This document shows, piece by piece, positions 36,308 through 48,795 of a stretch of 64,000 nt of DNA. The translations under genes were made by a program, and so were the position numbers. The stretch comes from Phanerodontia chrysosporium. Lineage: Eukaryota; Basidiomycota; Agaricomycetes; Polyporales; Phanerochaetaceae. The notes below the pieces were generated by a model. It was not told where the DNA came from, ran no database searches, and saw nothing but the letters and a program-made list of their open reading frames with translations. Numbering within the stretch: position 1 is the stretch's first letter; every line of letters begins with the position of its first letter. The stretch covers positions 1-64,000 of the forward strand of contig MJGA01000046.1 of assembly GCA_001910725.1 (NCBI GenBank), read 5' to 3'.

Positions 36308-38799
36308 GTTCGACGAGTGCCCAGGTATCGCCGGGTGCGGTGGCGAAGGAGATGGAAGAGGGCGGGGAGAAAGTCAATCTCGCAAGCCTGTCCATCTGAC
36401 CGTGGGCCTTATGTACCGGGCACTGATGCGAGGTTGATGGGCCATCGCTGTCCAGGGGAGCACATGCTCCCTTTCCCCGTTTCCCCGCAGGCGCGCGATC
36501 AGAGACCGAACTGAATGTGGGGTACCCCCGCGCGCTAGAAACAATTAGCCGGGCCCTCGTGAAGGGGCCTGGCGGCCCGGCCAGGCACGCCCCCTGCACT
36601 TGCTGCATGGCCCTCCTCCAACGGCAACGCTCGAACGGCTGCAGAGACATGACGGCGGGTCTGCCGTAGCGGGGGAGTACGGCCCTTACGCTCAGCCTGT
36701 TGCTCCTCCCGCGCGTGATAGACTCTGCGTGCCAAAGTCTATTCTGCAAGGCTCTGGCCCTTTCTCAGGGTGGGCCTTGCACGCCTTGCACGGGGCAAAC
36801 GATGCCCTCGAACGCAAAGCAACGGCGTGATGCCCCAGCGTTTCCCCGCGCGCGCGGCAACACACCAAGCGGGCGCGGCCATCGACGCCGCGTCCCAGGC
36901 GCACCGCTATTTCCCGTGGAACAGCACGTCCGTGTGCGCCTCGACGCCGCGAGCCGCGGCTGCACTGGATCCGAGCGGCGGCGGAGCGAGCTTGCACGGT
37001 GGCATGGTGGCGGGCGCACAGCGCGGAGCTGCGCGAGGCACCGGAAGGCCTCACCGCCGGGCCGGCCGTCGATCTTGAACATGTGTAAAGGCGGTCTCGA
37101 GACCCAGCGAGTCTGCGAACGCTCTGGTTGCGGCTCCGCAGACTGCAGCTAGCGGTGGACGGCTCGGAGGAGCAGTGTAGCGGACGTATCGCAGTGGAAG
37201 CACCGTGTGGTTCTGGGATTACTCAGGTCTCAGCGTGGCAAAAACGTCTCTCATGAGGCCCCGCTAGACGTGGGTGTGGAGCGAGGACCTGGTGTCCCAG
37301 ACTCGAAGGACCAGCCCCGCCGTGCCGTGGACTTGTCCATGTTCGTAGGCCCCGTGCACATCATGCAAGAAGCATCCACTTACGGCATATCTCGAGAAGC
37401 GAAGAGCTTCTTTCGCATCGTAGCAGAGAAGCATTGCGGTTCCGAACGTGCGGGACGTGTGGATCGCCCATTCTAGACATCAAAGATGTCAACGAGACGT
37501 CTGTAAGAGATAGAAGCCCACGGTTCTTTACTACCACGGTGTACGGTCGGCCGAGAGCCAGTGCAAGTACCACCAGGTACGACCCAGGATTTGCAGAAGG
37601 CCCGCCGTGCGGGGGTCGCGCCTTGCTGCTCGACGATCGGCTGCCCCACGCTAATCAGCTCATTTGCAATAAAATAGGCTTTCTCAGGTGTATCAGGGAC
37701 GTCCGTACCTTTCATGATGTGATACTTTCATGCCTCTCGGGGTGTGCGCGGTGGCACGTCGGCGAAACCAGCACTTAGTCACTGTTCGCGTAGTTCTGCG
37801 AAGGGTTGCTCTGCGGAGGGAACAGACGGTGCTAGCACTTACCTTAAAATGCTGCACCTAATGGAATATTGAAGCACTGTGTCCTTCGCTGTTGGAAGCA
37901 AGGCTACAGCTTCAATCCGGGGATTTGCGGGGCTCGAGCCCGTGTTGCGACGATGGCCTACCAAGTCGACATCGAGTGCCTCAAACATATGAGCTGAGTG
38001 TACCGACACCTCTGCATCCTGATATTCTGGGGATACCAGGCAAAGCACGCAACAAGCATGTGACGTCCGTAGGTGAAAGCAGCAAAGCCTCGTGCAATTC
38101 CCACGGCGGCAGACCCGGCGCTTCGGAAAGCAGGCGCATCAAAGCCGACGTTGTCCAAGAACGGAAGGCGGATCAAAGCTTCCTCATCCTCGGGCCATTG
38201 CAGCGACATTTCTACACAGACATATCGCTGTGCGAGTCGTAGCGGTCTCTGTTTTCTCCCCCTCCAACGCAACCTCGCGTGGCACGGATCACGTGGTTAG
38301 AGACGCGGGATTCGTGCTGCAGTGATTGGTGCCTACCGCTACTCGCACAGCTGCACCAGCACGGTTCACCAAAATATCCGATACGACAGCCCCTTCCCTG
38401 GATATGCATCTGCCGCTCAAGGACCGGGGACTTGCGGCCCGACGACTCCACATGCCAGAGGCACACTCGCCGCCCCGCTCGACGGGGACAGGGGCTGCAC
38501 ACGACCTCATCGGAGCCGAGCACAGGTAGACTCAGAGGGCTCGTGCAACGGAGGAGCGGCCCGGCGCGCGATCTCTCTCCGGGCGATCGTTGCGGGGTTG
38601 GCACCTCCCGATTGTGCGTCCCTCGCGGGAGCATCTGGGTGGCGACACGGGAGATCTGAGTCTTCGCAGGTAGCTTGATGTACAAACCGCTGCTTCGCGC
38701 TTCTTCGTTGCCCATTCGACATCTTGTCCACCGCATGACGGCATTCGCGCATCGACGCATGCAGGCCGCTGTTCACTCTATCCGTACATCCGCACCGCA
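36308..38799. other. 2.5-kb intergenic region
   Basis: Upstream of the sugar transporter and downstream of the second DAL5-type gene. No gene, repeat or tRNA could be supported. A GGCTCGAGCCC palindrome near 37930 resembles a tRNA T-arm but has no matching A box. Confidence 0.5.
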
Positions 38800-41518
38800 T
38801 CAGAGCGTATACCTGAAATCCGGCGCACGGTCGCCCATCGCCCGGAGCTGCGCGGTGCCGTACCGGACGCCCTTCTCCTCCATCTCGCGCGCCCGCGCGT
38901 CCCGCTGCGCGTTTATCCTGCGGTAGACGAGCACGTTCACCGTGAGCACTGTGATGCCGATGCCGGTGAACATGAGCTCTAGCGCATCTGCGTACAGCGT
39001 CAGCGGGCACAGCGAGGCAGCGTTCGTGGGCCGACGGACGTACCGCCGAGCACGTAGCGCGGAGCGTCCTGTGTCCGGTACAGCACGGATGCGATGGCTA
39101 GCATTGCAGCGTGGTCAGCGAGGTAATGCACGGAGAGAGAGAGAGAGAGAGAGCGCCGCGACCCACGCACACCCGGCAAAGTTCCCGAACCCGATGTGCA
39201 GCCCGATGGCAGCACCGCGCTTGTACTGCCCGGCGACGTTGTTCGCGAGCCTGCCCGCGCATCCGATCAGCAGCCCGCCCCGCCCCGCCCCGCCCTCGCA
39301 CGGCCAGACGGCAGGACGCACCAGGTGATCACGCCCGGAAACGCCGAATACGTGCCCGCGACGCAGAAGAAGGTGCCAAAGTACTTGACGCTGAACGGCG
39401 CGCCCGAGACCTGGATGCCGAAGCCGAGGATGCACATGGCGTGCCCCGCGAGGATGAACGGGAAGCGGTGCCGCGTGCGGTCCGACAGGAACGCGAAGCT
39501 CACCGTCACCAGCGCTGCGGTGCGCTGTCAGCGTTGGTCGGAAGAGGTCGGGGGAAGAACGTACTCGCAAAGACGTAGGGCGGCACGGTGAGCAGTTGGC
39601 TTGCTGCGGGGGTGAATCCGAATCTGGGGTGGTGTTTGAGATGTGAGAAGACTACGCCCGTGGGGAGACTCTACCCATTGATGATCGATCTGGTGATTCT
39701 GAGTCAGTAGAGTTGAGTGCTTGCCATGCTGGATGCTACGCACGGTAAGAAAAATGAGATCCCGTAAACTGCAAACCATTGTCAGCTCTAGCACAGCATT
39801 CTGAGAACGCACACGTACGTGGTCCGATGATGGACATGTATATCAATACATGTGTCCACAGCTGCCAATCTGTGAACGCATCCCAGAGATGCTTGAATGC
39901 CCAGTTTTCATCCTCGCCAACGAGAGAATTGTCGTATTCTGCAGGAGCCGGTGTCAGTAAACACCTAGGCGCACAGAAGACGGGCCGCACTCTTGCGCCA
40001 AATCACGTAGGCCTGCTCCTCTTGCGTGAGGAACTTTGCACTAGTCGGAAAGTCGATTAGGACTAAAGCAGGACTATGTCAGGTAGGTGGCAGACGCATG
40101 GAAGAAGGTCACGCACTGAACAGAGAGACAAAGCCGACGAGAATGGTGAAGCAGCCTTCCAGTATCTGCGAACGATGAGCGCACCACGGGATGTATGGCA
40201 TGCAGGCCGACGTACGAAGATCCACGACCAGCCGAGCATGCCGCCGACCCCAGACATGAACGAAATTCCGTACGCCAGAATGCCGGAGAATGCGCCTGGG
40301 GAATCATGTGAGCAATGGCGGTCACATACATGGGGAATCGGCTCACCAGCCACAGTGGCGCCGCCCCAGAAAAGCCCTATGCGGAACTGCAGCTTGTGTC
40401 GGGGATACCACATTGAGAGGCTGCCGTGGTGGGTCGTGGTCGGTTCTTTGGCGCGACTGATGCAGGTGGCGACTTACTACCAAGCTACACCTGGAAAGAA
40501 GCCCGCCTCTGCTGCTCCGAGAGCGACACGGACACCGACTAGTTGTGGGTATCTAATGCATACATTCAGCAGAGGGTACCGCAAGAATGGGGGAGACGTG
40601 CGTCTTCACTAGACCCATGAGAGACCTTTTGACAGAAGAGTGGTTCAGCCATGTTCTCTAGCGGGCAGAGCCAGGAACGATATGTACTTACATGATCACA
40701 CCCCAGGTCATCTACAAAATGCAAGCAATCAATCGTCGCGCTCGTGCAATAGCACATAGAGCCTCACAGTGATGACCGGCAGCCAGCTTTCGCCCAGTGT
40801 CAGCTATGGGCGTGCCATGGTATTGAGTATGAACGTTACCGTGACGGCCTGAACTTCTTCGTTACCAAGCTAGCGAGAATGTGCGGTCAGATAACGGTCT
40901 CGAATCACCAAAAAGAAGGACTGACCTAGCTGGAAAGTCGACGAGACAGTATGGCTGCATCAACGTGAGAGTGGAAACGCGATGCTGCGCTAGACGGGCG
41001 TACCACGAAGTACAATGCCTGAAATGAACCATGAACTCATGTAAACGAGCGGGTCGACAACATGCACACTGACCAAGGCGATGTTATACTGGCTGCCAAC
41101 AAGATGGAGCTGCGTCGTGAGCCCTTGAAGCTTTGCATTGCCTGCACGTAGGTGAGCCAAAATCCAATTGGCTCGGGAGCCGATGAATGCTCACCAATAT
41201 TACCTGTCCACACCGCGTGATTCAGACAACGCGAGGCACGCCGAGCCACCAGGGTGACGCACCGCGGTCCAAGAACGAGCAGAGGTACATCAGCGTCAGG
41301 ATCGGTATGAGCCGCAGGTCGATCTTGCGGTAGAGCCTCCTCTCCTCTGCCGCGGAGAGGCTCGGCGCCGGCGGAAGCCTGCGTTCGAGGCCGGTCAGAT
41401 GGGGAAGAGGTGCCGCTTCGAGCCCTGCGTGTGCTTCCTGCGCGTCGTAGCTGCGCTTGCCCTCGCCGCTGGACGTCCGCGGCGCGCTCGCGGCGCCTTC
41501 AATGTCCCGCGTCGCCAT
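38800..41518 (-). CDS. MFS transporter, DAL5/allantoate-nicotinate permease (ACS) family, paralogue 2
   Basis: A reverse-strand paralogue of the gene at 29748-32404, likewise spread over many small exons. Readable blocks: YRKIDLRLIPILTLMYLCSF, NAKLQGLTTQLHLVG, MWYPRHKLQFRIGLFWGGAT, GAFSGILAYGISFMSG, WDAFTDWQLWTHVLIYMSII, ILAGHAMCILGFGIQVSGAP, VKYFGTFFCVAGTYSAFPGV and the end GDRAPDFRYTL. A 9-nt microexon (41195-41203) restores the conserved LDRG-N-I-G junction. Paralogue 1 has no intron at its 5' side. A GA dinucleotide run (39133-39153) lies in an intron near the 3' end. All conserved blocks seem present, so it may be functional. The substrate is unknown. Confidence 0.82.
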
Positions 41519-42030
41519 GATGCGTACGCGTATGCAGCCTGGCCGTCGTGGGTACGAAAGACGAGAGAGGGAGGGGTGGTTTCTGCTCACATGTAGCTCC
41601 GGCTATTGCTTGCTCGAGACATGGCGCAAGCGTGTTCTCACAGATGTCGCGACAGCAGAAGCCCCGCTGACGTGCTCGCGTGCGGAGGCCTCATCAAAGA
41701 TATGCATCAAGTCTGGAAGTGAATCGCTCGTGTGGGTGTCGTTTATGCGACCTTTGCAGGTCGTAAAGTGATATTCGCTCCGCATACGAGGCCGCGAAGA
41801 TATCCGAGCGCAGTGTGTCGTGGGCGGGAGGAACGAGCGCATCATTGATGGGAGGCCGCATGCGGAAGGCAATCGCCTCGAGTGCAAACAGAACCAAATA
41901 AAGACCGCGCAAGCATCCATGAGGCCGCTGAGTTGCACAACGTCTACCCCCTGCGAAAATACAACAACTCTGCAACAGCATGCAGCATGGCAGACACGTG
42001 AGATAAGCGGTAATATCCTGCACACACCCG

Positions 42031-45000
42031 CCCTAGTCATACCCTCCCGTAGACAACGAAGGTGGCAAAGCATCCGCAGTCTTACCACAAGATACGTTGA
42101 TATCATCCGTGACCTCTAGTTCGATCGTGGACCCAGCCCTGAAAGCATCCCACTCGATAAAGCAGTTGGACTTCCAGGGCTCGCCATCAATAGTCACAGA
42201 CTGCAGTCACGTCAGCACACGCCTCTTGAATGGCTGCCTGCGGACGAACCTTAACGAAGACCTTCCCACCTGTACCCGTCGCGGGGTTGCCGCTGAAGTT
42301 CTTCACACGTATGGTAGTCGCGTTACCAAATATCGGGTTTGAAAACGAGATCTCCCGGAAGTAGGGCGAGGAGAGCAGGAATTGACGAGTCGCTGGGAGC
42401 GGATAGAGGCCGGCGAGGTAGAAGGCGACGTAGCTGCCCATCGCACCAGAGTCTGGGAAGATGGCGTTAGCGTCAGAACCGACCAGCCTCCCAGAGACGC
42501 ACCATCGTTACCAGGAAGCCCGTTGACCGAGGTGTTGAAGAACTGCGCGATGGTCTGGCGGGATGCTTGCGTACTCAGGCCGGGACGGTCAGCGTAATGG
42601 TACATGAACGGGATCTGCTGCGACGGCTCGTCTGTCGAGTCGAAGTAGTTCTGGTATGGATCGAAGTCAAGGCTCGATGTATAAGTTGCGATGTAAAGTT
42701 GTCTCACGTCTTCAAAGATGAAGTTCAGCCTGTCGATAAACTTCTGAGGACCGCCTTGCAGCTCGATGAGCTTCGCCGTGTCTTGCGGAACGTACTGTAG
42801 CACATAGATCAGAGTCGCGCACCTCGTTGGAACCAGAGCTGCTTACTTGAGAATACTATGAGAAGACTAGAATGAGCGAGGACACGGTAGAGGCGACAGT
42901 GCAACGCACTGTAATCGGAGACCCCTCGTAGAACCCGTCGGTATTGACAGCATTCAGGAAGCAGAACGAGTGCAACGGATCGTTGACGCTGCAGTGCCTC
43001 GGGTCCGTGAAGTTGAACGTGCCATTCAGGAAGCGCGGCTGCGTACGAGCACAGGTGAGCACGCATGGCCCCGACGTATTTGGAGAGCCCACTGACCTGC
43101 ATCATGCCTTTGATGTCTTCGCGCCCCGGGACGGTGACGTTCGGGTTCCAATGGTTGAGGAAGTTCTGCGCGCGTTGTGCATACTGCGGTGCTCATGAGG
43201 GCTTTGCACGGACAAAACGGAGACGGTGTGTACCTTGGCGCCGTCCGCGGTGTTCCCCATGATCTTGGCAACTTGGGATATGGTGAAGTCGTCGAAGGCG
43301 TACTTCAATAGTCATTACTTGGGGCGGGCGGTAGGTATTCGTGAACTCACCTCCAAGGCTCGTGAAACCTGTTTGGTATTGGTCCCGGACGGCTCCCAGA
43401 CATCACTGGGTATGTAGCCTAACGCGCGTGGTGAGACCACAGGGCTCATTTCAGTCAAACATTGCGACTTACCGAGGCTCTTCCAAATATTGACTTGGCG
43501 TCCCTGGAGGTCCCAGTTGGGCGGTTGCTCCTCTGCGTCGGCGATGAGAGCAGCATACAGAGCCGCCGCGGACACGTTGAGCGCGTCGAGGTGCTCGTGA
43601 TATCTAGCACATTGTCAGGACAACGCTCAATATCACAACCAATTGGCGCACTTGACGAAGAACTCGGCGACGATCGGGTCTCCATCTGCGAGACCGCGTA
43701 GTGAGAAACAGAGCGTCACCCTCGAGGTATGAGTATGCTCACTACTGCCGCCCTGTATGAAATGCATGTCGGTGGCGCCACGACACTCTGGGAGCCATCC
43801 TGAAAACCGCGCCTCTGTTGGCAAGACTGATATCTAGCTCGGAACGCGCTCACGAACCTTCGTGCTGTTGGATGTTCAGTAGCCCGCGGACGATTCGTGA
43901 GAAGTTGACTGGGTCGTGGAGGGCCATGATCGAGTAGAGCGTGCGATACGTGTCCCACTCCACGCTCATGTCAGTAGGAGGCCGCTTGCATGCAATGGTG
44001 GCCATGCTCACATTGCAATAGAACGAGTCGTAATAAGGCTCAGTCGAGTTCCACCTCGGGTTCTCGCCAGTATCTATCCAAACGTCAATCGGTCCTTCCT
44101 ATACCACACGCGAGAGCGCAACTCACAGTCCGCCGGAGAAATATGCGTCCTGTACAACGAGCTGTAGAACAGCTCCGTCGTGTTCGCGTCGACGCCGGTG
44201 GTGTCGACCTGGATACGCCCGAGGAGCTCGTCCCACTCATCAAACGCCGCTGCGCGGACGCGTGCGAAGCCAAAGTCGGGTATTTCTTCTTCCGCGTTCG
44301 CACACGCTTGGTCCGCCGAGATGAATGAAACGCCGACGCGGGCGAGAATGGACGTGGGGCCCGCGCCGGGCGCAGGTGCGAACGTGAAGAGCGCGCCGAG
44401 TTCCTCGCGGAAGCCTGTAGCCACGGGGTCAATCTGAACGGAGCTGGCATCGGAGTATAGAAGGGTGCTTGCCGAAATAGAGTTGCTGGAAGTTGGTCGA
44501 TTGTTGGATGCCGGAGTTGCCTAGCCAGGCGCCAGATTGTCTCGGGGTGCCCTACCATGCACACTTAGTTCCCAGAGGAGTTTCGTTCACGTTGAGCACG
44601 TACTAGCTCGAACCCGTCTCCTCGAAAGTCGACACAGGTAAATGCGCGATATCTTCCCGGACCGAATGAAGCTGCAAAAGACGCAGCTCCTACAGCATAC
44701 GGAAGTCAGTAACCGACCCAAAATAATGCAAAAACCTTACCCGTCACTCGTGCAGTCGTGGCGTTGAGCACCATTGCAGGGTCGGTGCTGCTTTGTTGGC
44801 CGTCATTCGTTATATCGACCATAATTCTTGGATTCACGGTTCCAGTGGGAAATGTGTACCTAGAAACGGCTCGTTTACGACGTTTCATAGACATGTGACA
44901 GTCGTTTACCTGTGCAACGCAGTACGCCGCGTAGCCGTAAGCTCGACACGCAGGCCGGTAGACTGGCAAATGAGGCTAAGGACTGTGTGTTGCAGACCTC

Positions 45001-45769
45001 TGATGAGAGCGTACCAGATTGGTTGAGAAGTATCCAGGCTCTGCGAAATCGTCTGGAGAACCTGTGCCTGATGTTAGCACTACAGCGTGTTCCGAAATGA
45101 ATGGTAGCCCACCGTTTCCGAGGACTTTACGCAGAACCTTCCGCCCAGCCAAAGATGTGGGACATTCTTCGAACTTGTCGTCGGCTCCGCACGATGGAAA
45201 TGCAAAGAGTTTGAACAGGGAAAGCGGAATAGACTGAAGGCAAGCACGTGAGTATATGTAGTATGAACGCGGTACATCCAACGTACACCTCCAGTCCCTG
45301 CGGTGGCCATGTTGTGGTCAGACAGAAGGTATACCTCTGTGTGAACACGAACCGTCATCATGCAACTGCGAAAATCCGGTAACATTAAAGGTCGGGTCCG
45401 CATCGTAACCTGCGTGCTGCGGATCTTTAGCAATTCAATTCTCCAACGAGATTGAGCAGGCGACAAACATTTCCCGGAGAGTCCGTATCCATTCCTGCTT
45501 TGACCATCCCATGAGGCAAAGTCACACCTGTCGCCGCACGTTTCTGAGCGATTTATTCTCACACCGTCATCTGTACTGCACATACCAGGAAATACATGTC
45601 CGCCGTTCGTCGTCCCGATGAACAGGTTCACAAGACTTGCGGGATGCGTGACGAGGTTTGTCGACTGTGCTGCGACAGCTGCCAGAGTTATAGGAGCATA
45701 CGGCAATACCAGCAGCGAGGCATAGAGCGCGATGGCTGGGCACAGCCCGAGAGTAGCTCGTCCAGTCAT
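42031..45769 (-). CDS. secreted glycoside hydrolase family 92 alpha-1,2-mannosidase-like protein
   Basis: Many short exons on the reverse strand. The N-terminus has a hydrophobic signal-peptide-like segment (LYASLLVLPYAPITLAAVAA), then the GH92 start LVNLFIGTTNGGHVFPG and, across an intron, LPHGMVKAGMDTDSP. Further family blocks: GYDADPTFNVTGFSQLHDD, ILARVGVSFIS, FYSSLYRTHISPAD, VEWDTYRTLYSIMALHDP, RIVRGLLNIQQHE, WLPECRGATD, NTDGFYEGSP, YSQYVPQD, and PGND plus DSGAMGSYVAFYLAGLYP. The last carries the Asp pair region of the calcium-dependent inverting active site. The gene ends near INVSCGKT. Family members trim alpha-mannose from glycoproteins or mannan outside the cell. A 9-nt microexon lies at 42847-42855. 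It appears intact. Confidence 0.9.
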
Positions 45770-45824
45770 CGGGTTAGACTCCTCCGTCTGCGAGCTGGGG
45801 CTCTCATAACGCGTCGAGGGCGGC

Positions 45825-45831
45825 TTTTATA
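45825..45831 (-). promoter_or_regulatory. TATA box of the GH92 gene
   Basis: TATAAAA on the reverse strand, about 56 bp upstream of the GH92 start codon at 45769. Confidence 0.65.
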
Positions 45832-46620
45832 GTTCACTGGGCGGAACGGCGGACAGACGGACCAGACCTTCTCCGCTGCAGCTTTGTACGAGGGCCGGGG
45901 GAAGCAGGCTGGACCATGCGGGCCGTCTCAGCTGACTGAGGGCTCCTTCGAGAAATGCAGTACGAATGCGGCGGTCGCTGACGAGAGAAGACACGTGTAG
46001 TATCTGGTGATACTGAGCGAGAAGCACCTGTTCGCCTGTGTGCATAGATGAGCGACATGCTGCTAACTGACTTGGGTAAGGACGCGTAAGTAGGCATAAG
46101 CTGGTGGGAGCGGCAGTAGTCGATTAAGGACTGACTAGTCTTTCGACAAGATTACCGAGACCTTCCTCCGCGAGCACTCAGACATCGCCTTCGCCTCGAG
46201 CGAGCTACGTCATGAGGAGACACAGTGAGGCACCGTATGACCATGCTCATCAAAAACGAAGGAGCGCAAAGGCTTCTGAACTTCTGGACAGAGCGCATGG
46301 GAATTAGCTTCCTCCTAACCCAACTAACATCGATTTCTGAATGCATTCCACTGTCACGTAAGCTTATGGGTGCAAGAGTCATTCTACGACCACCGGATTT
46401 CGATTAACGGGTTTCGTTCTCGAGCAGTCACAGCATGCCTGCAGCCTGAAAGTCTTGTGGTCGAACACGCTAACGCCGCCGCTCAAATCAGCAAAGATAC
46501 TGCCGTATTGTCATCGTTCACTTGCCAATGTCTTGTTGTCCTGCAACAGCGCATACATGTGCAGTGCAGGGATGCGTAACTTTCGTCATAACAAAGCGGA
46601 AAACAGAGACTGCAGATGGT
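45832..46620. other. intergenic between GH92 gene and large transposon
   Basis: Presumed GH92 upstream region. No other gene recognised. It ends with the 9-bp target site of the transposon. Confidence 0.5.
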
Positions 46621-46629
46621 GGGTATCGC

Positions 46630-46771
46630 CAGACTCCAGCCACCCGCCCGTGGAGGTTGAAAACCAGCGTCCTCCAGCCTGGCGGCTGATGAGTCATCGT
46701 AATTACTCAAACTCAAAGAACGCTGTAACCTCCACGGGCGACTGGCGGCAAATATATGTAAACAATCCGGC
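46630..46771 (+). repeat. left terminal inverted repeat of the large transposon
   Basis: 142 bp, identical by eye to the reverse complement of 60833-60974. Contains an internal 14-bp inverted pair (46645-46658 with 46727-46740). Confidence 0.95.
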
Positions 46772-48193
46772 GCTTGTGTCAGCGGTCCTCGAAAATAATG
46801 TTGTGATGGATAGATCTCAAAAAAAAAATCGGATGAGATATTCTGTGAAAATGTATTGCATGAGCGCGCGCGCATAGCAAGCTGGCACGCTGTTTCCTCC
46901 TCGAAGTTCTCTGATGGCACATCCGAACACACCAGCTTCCCAGACAGGAAACTCTTCAGCATCAGCAGGAGAAGGTTACCCTTCCTTGGATGAGGCCCGT
47001 AAGGAAATACAGAAGGTGTTCGGACAACGGCTATGCAACTGGCAGTACCTGGTGACGAAAAACCTGCTTCAAAGGAAGCACGTCTTTGCCAGCGCCGCGA
47101 CCGGTATGGGCAAGACTCTGGCATTTCTGGCATCCATCGCATTCCGCCCAGGCGGGACACTCGTGATCGTCGCACCTCTCAACGTCCTAGGGAACCAAAT
47201 GGAAGAGCTCCTCACTAAGGCCGGGATATCAGCAATATCGATTAATGGAGACACTGCAACGGAAGCAAACTACCAGGTACATCCATCTCGATCCCACGGA
47301 AAGCGCAAGCTTGAATGTCCTTCTAGAATATGCGGAAGGGGCGGTTCAGGGTAGTCATCATCAGCCCTGAGCAGGCGATGAAGGAAAGGGGCGGCTTCCA
47401 GAAGCTCCTCGGAGACGCAGAGTTCTGTGCACGGCTGATTGGCATCGTCTTCGACGAGGCGCACTGTATCAGTCGCTGGTGTAAGTTTCGAGAGGAGTAC
47501 ATTGATATTAAACAGTTACGTCACCAGCTGCCAGACACACCACTAGTTTTCGTGTCGGCGACATTGACAACAGCTGCTGTTGAAGATATCAAACGCCTCT
47601 TCGCCCTCCCACCGGACAAGATTGTCGAGGTTCGGCGCCCGAACGATCGGCCGAATGTCTGCGTCGGGATACGGCAAATAAAGCATCCCGTCGAGAGCTG
47701 TCTTGACCTGGCGTTTCTCGTGCCGCAGAAATGGAAGGCCGGGGACGATCCTCCTGCGAAATTTGTTGCGTTCTTTAACAGCATCGCAGAGACCGTTACC
47801 GCGGCAAAAATGCTGAGAGCGAGACTACCGCCTGCGTACCGTCATAAAATTGTCTGGTTCAATTCCAGTTGCAGCGATGTGTTCAAGGCAGAGCAAGTCG
47901 AGCGCCTCAAACGCGGAGAGATCTGGGGTCTCTGCGCGACAGACTCATTCGGGTTGGTGAGTGGCCCGGGTCGTGTCATCTGGAAATGAGTACCTACTAA
48001 TGACGTGAGAAAGGGGGTGGACTTACCCAACATTATCCTGATAATTCAGTACCGAATTTCGGGGCTAGACATCGATACACTCTGGCAGCGGATCGGACGT
48101 GCAGCAAGGAACCGCCTATTACAGGGAACGGCGTTAGTCTTTGTTGAGAAGAAATACTTTGATGAAGTCAAGGAGAAGAAGGCGAAGAACAAA

Positions 48194-48793
48194 TGTCACA
48201 GTTTTTCGTCTTAACCCTTAGGGTTAGGGGCAGCAGGTGACAGAAGCGACTACTCCGAACTGTGACATGCAGAAGCGCTGGAGTGACAGCCCTAGGCTCG
48301 GGGCTGGTCACGTGATACGGCGGTCACGTGATGCGCACACGTGCGGTATCCCAGGGTCACATGGTCGAAGGTCTAGAAGCAGGCAAGGGTCTGGAAGCGC
48401 CGAGACACTCCGGAATGGACTAGAAAGTCCTGGAGGTCTCTGGACAGGTCCGGACAGTGCTGGAACGTTCTGGAGGTATCTGGGACATCGTAGGAACATT
48501 TAGGAACGTGTAGGGGAATGTAGGAATGCCTGTAGGGCACTAGCCAATAGCGTAGTAGGTATTAGATAGCTAGGACCCTGAACACCGGTCCCTGGGGACC
48601 TGGTACACATGTATATAAACCCTGAGGGCTGGGGGTGCCTCCCCAGCTTCAATCTCATCGCATCTCACCTCTCTAGTCTCTATACCTCGTCTTCAAGCTT
48701 GGCTACACCCTTTGTAGTCCAAGTAAACCTTTACCAGTGAGTATTGCTGGTTGGTTTGGTGTATAGGCGCTAGGGCGGCGCATTTTTGTGATA
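48194..48793 (+). repeat. 5' LTR of chromovirus
   Basis: 600 bp. U3 carries two TCACGTGA palindromes (48308-48315, 48324-48331), a further CACGTG (48338-48343), a run of CTGGA-type words including GAACGTTC (48463-48470), and a TATA box (48612-48619). The likely RNA start is near 48645. Confidence 0.95.
48612..48619 (+). promoter_or_regulatory. TATA box in 5' LTR
   Basis: TATATAAA, 33 bases upstream of AGCTTCAATCT, the segment that is complementary to the primer-binding site. That spacing fits a transcript starting there. Confidence 0.75.
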
Positions 48794-48795
48794 GA

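Noticed and set aside
37900..37960. tRNA gene suggested by GGGCTCGAGCCC
   Set aside because: A palindrome with no matching A box, anticodon arm or acceptor stem.
47484..47492. Intron at GTGTAAGTT in the helicase just after the DEAH motif
   Set aside because: The frame is open through it and yields WCKFREEY, the expected RecQ-like block.
48212..48230. Internal telomere or chromosome end
   Set aside because: Only two TTAGGG-like words, present in both LTRs at the same place.
48237..48503. 88-codon frame inside the LTR, repeated at 55737
   Set aside because: U3 sequence with promoter motifs; no protein-like features.
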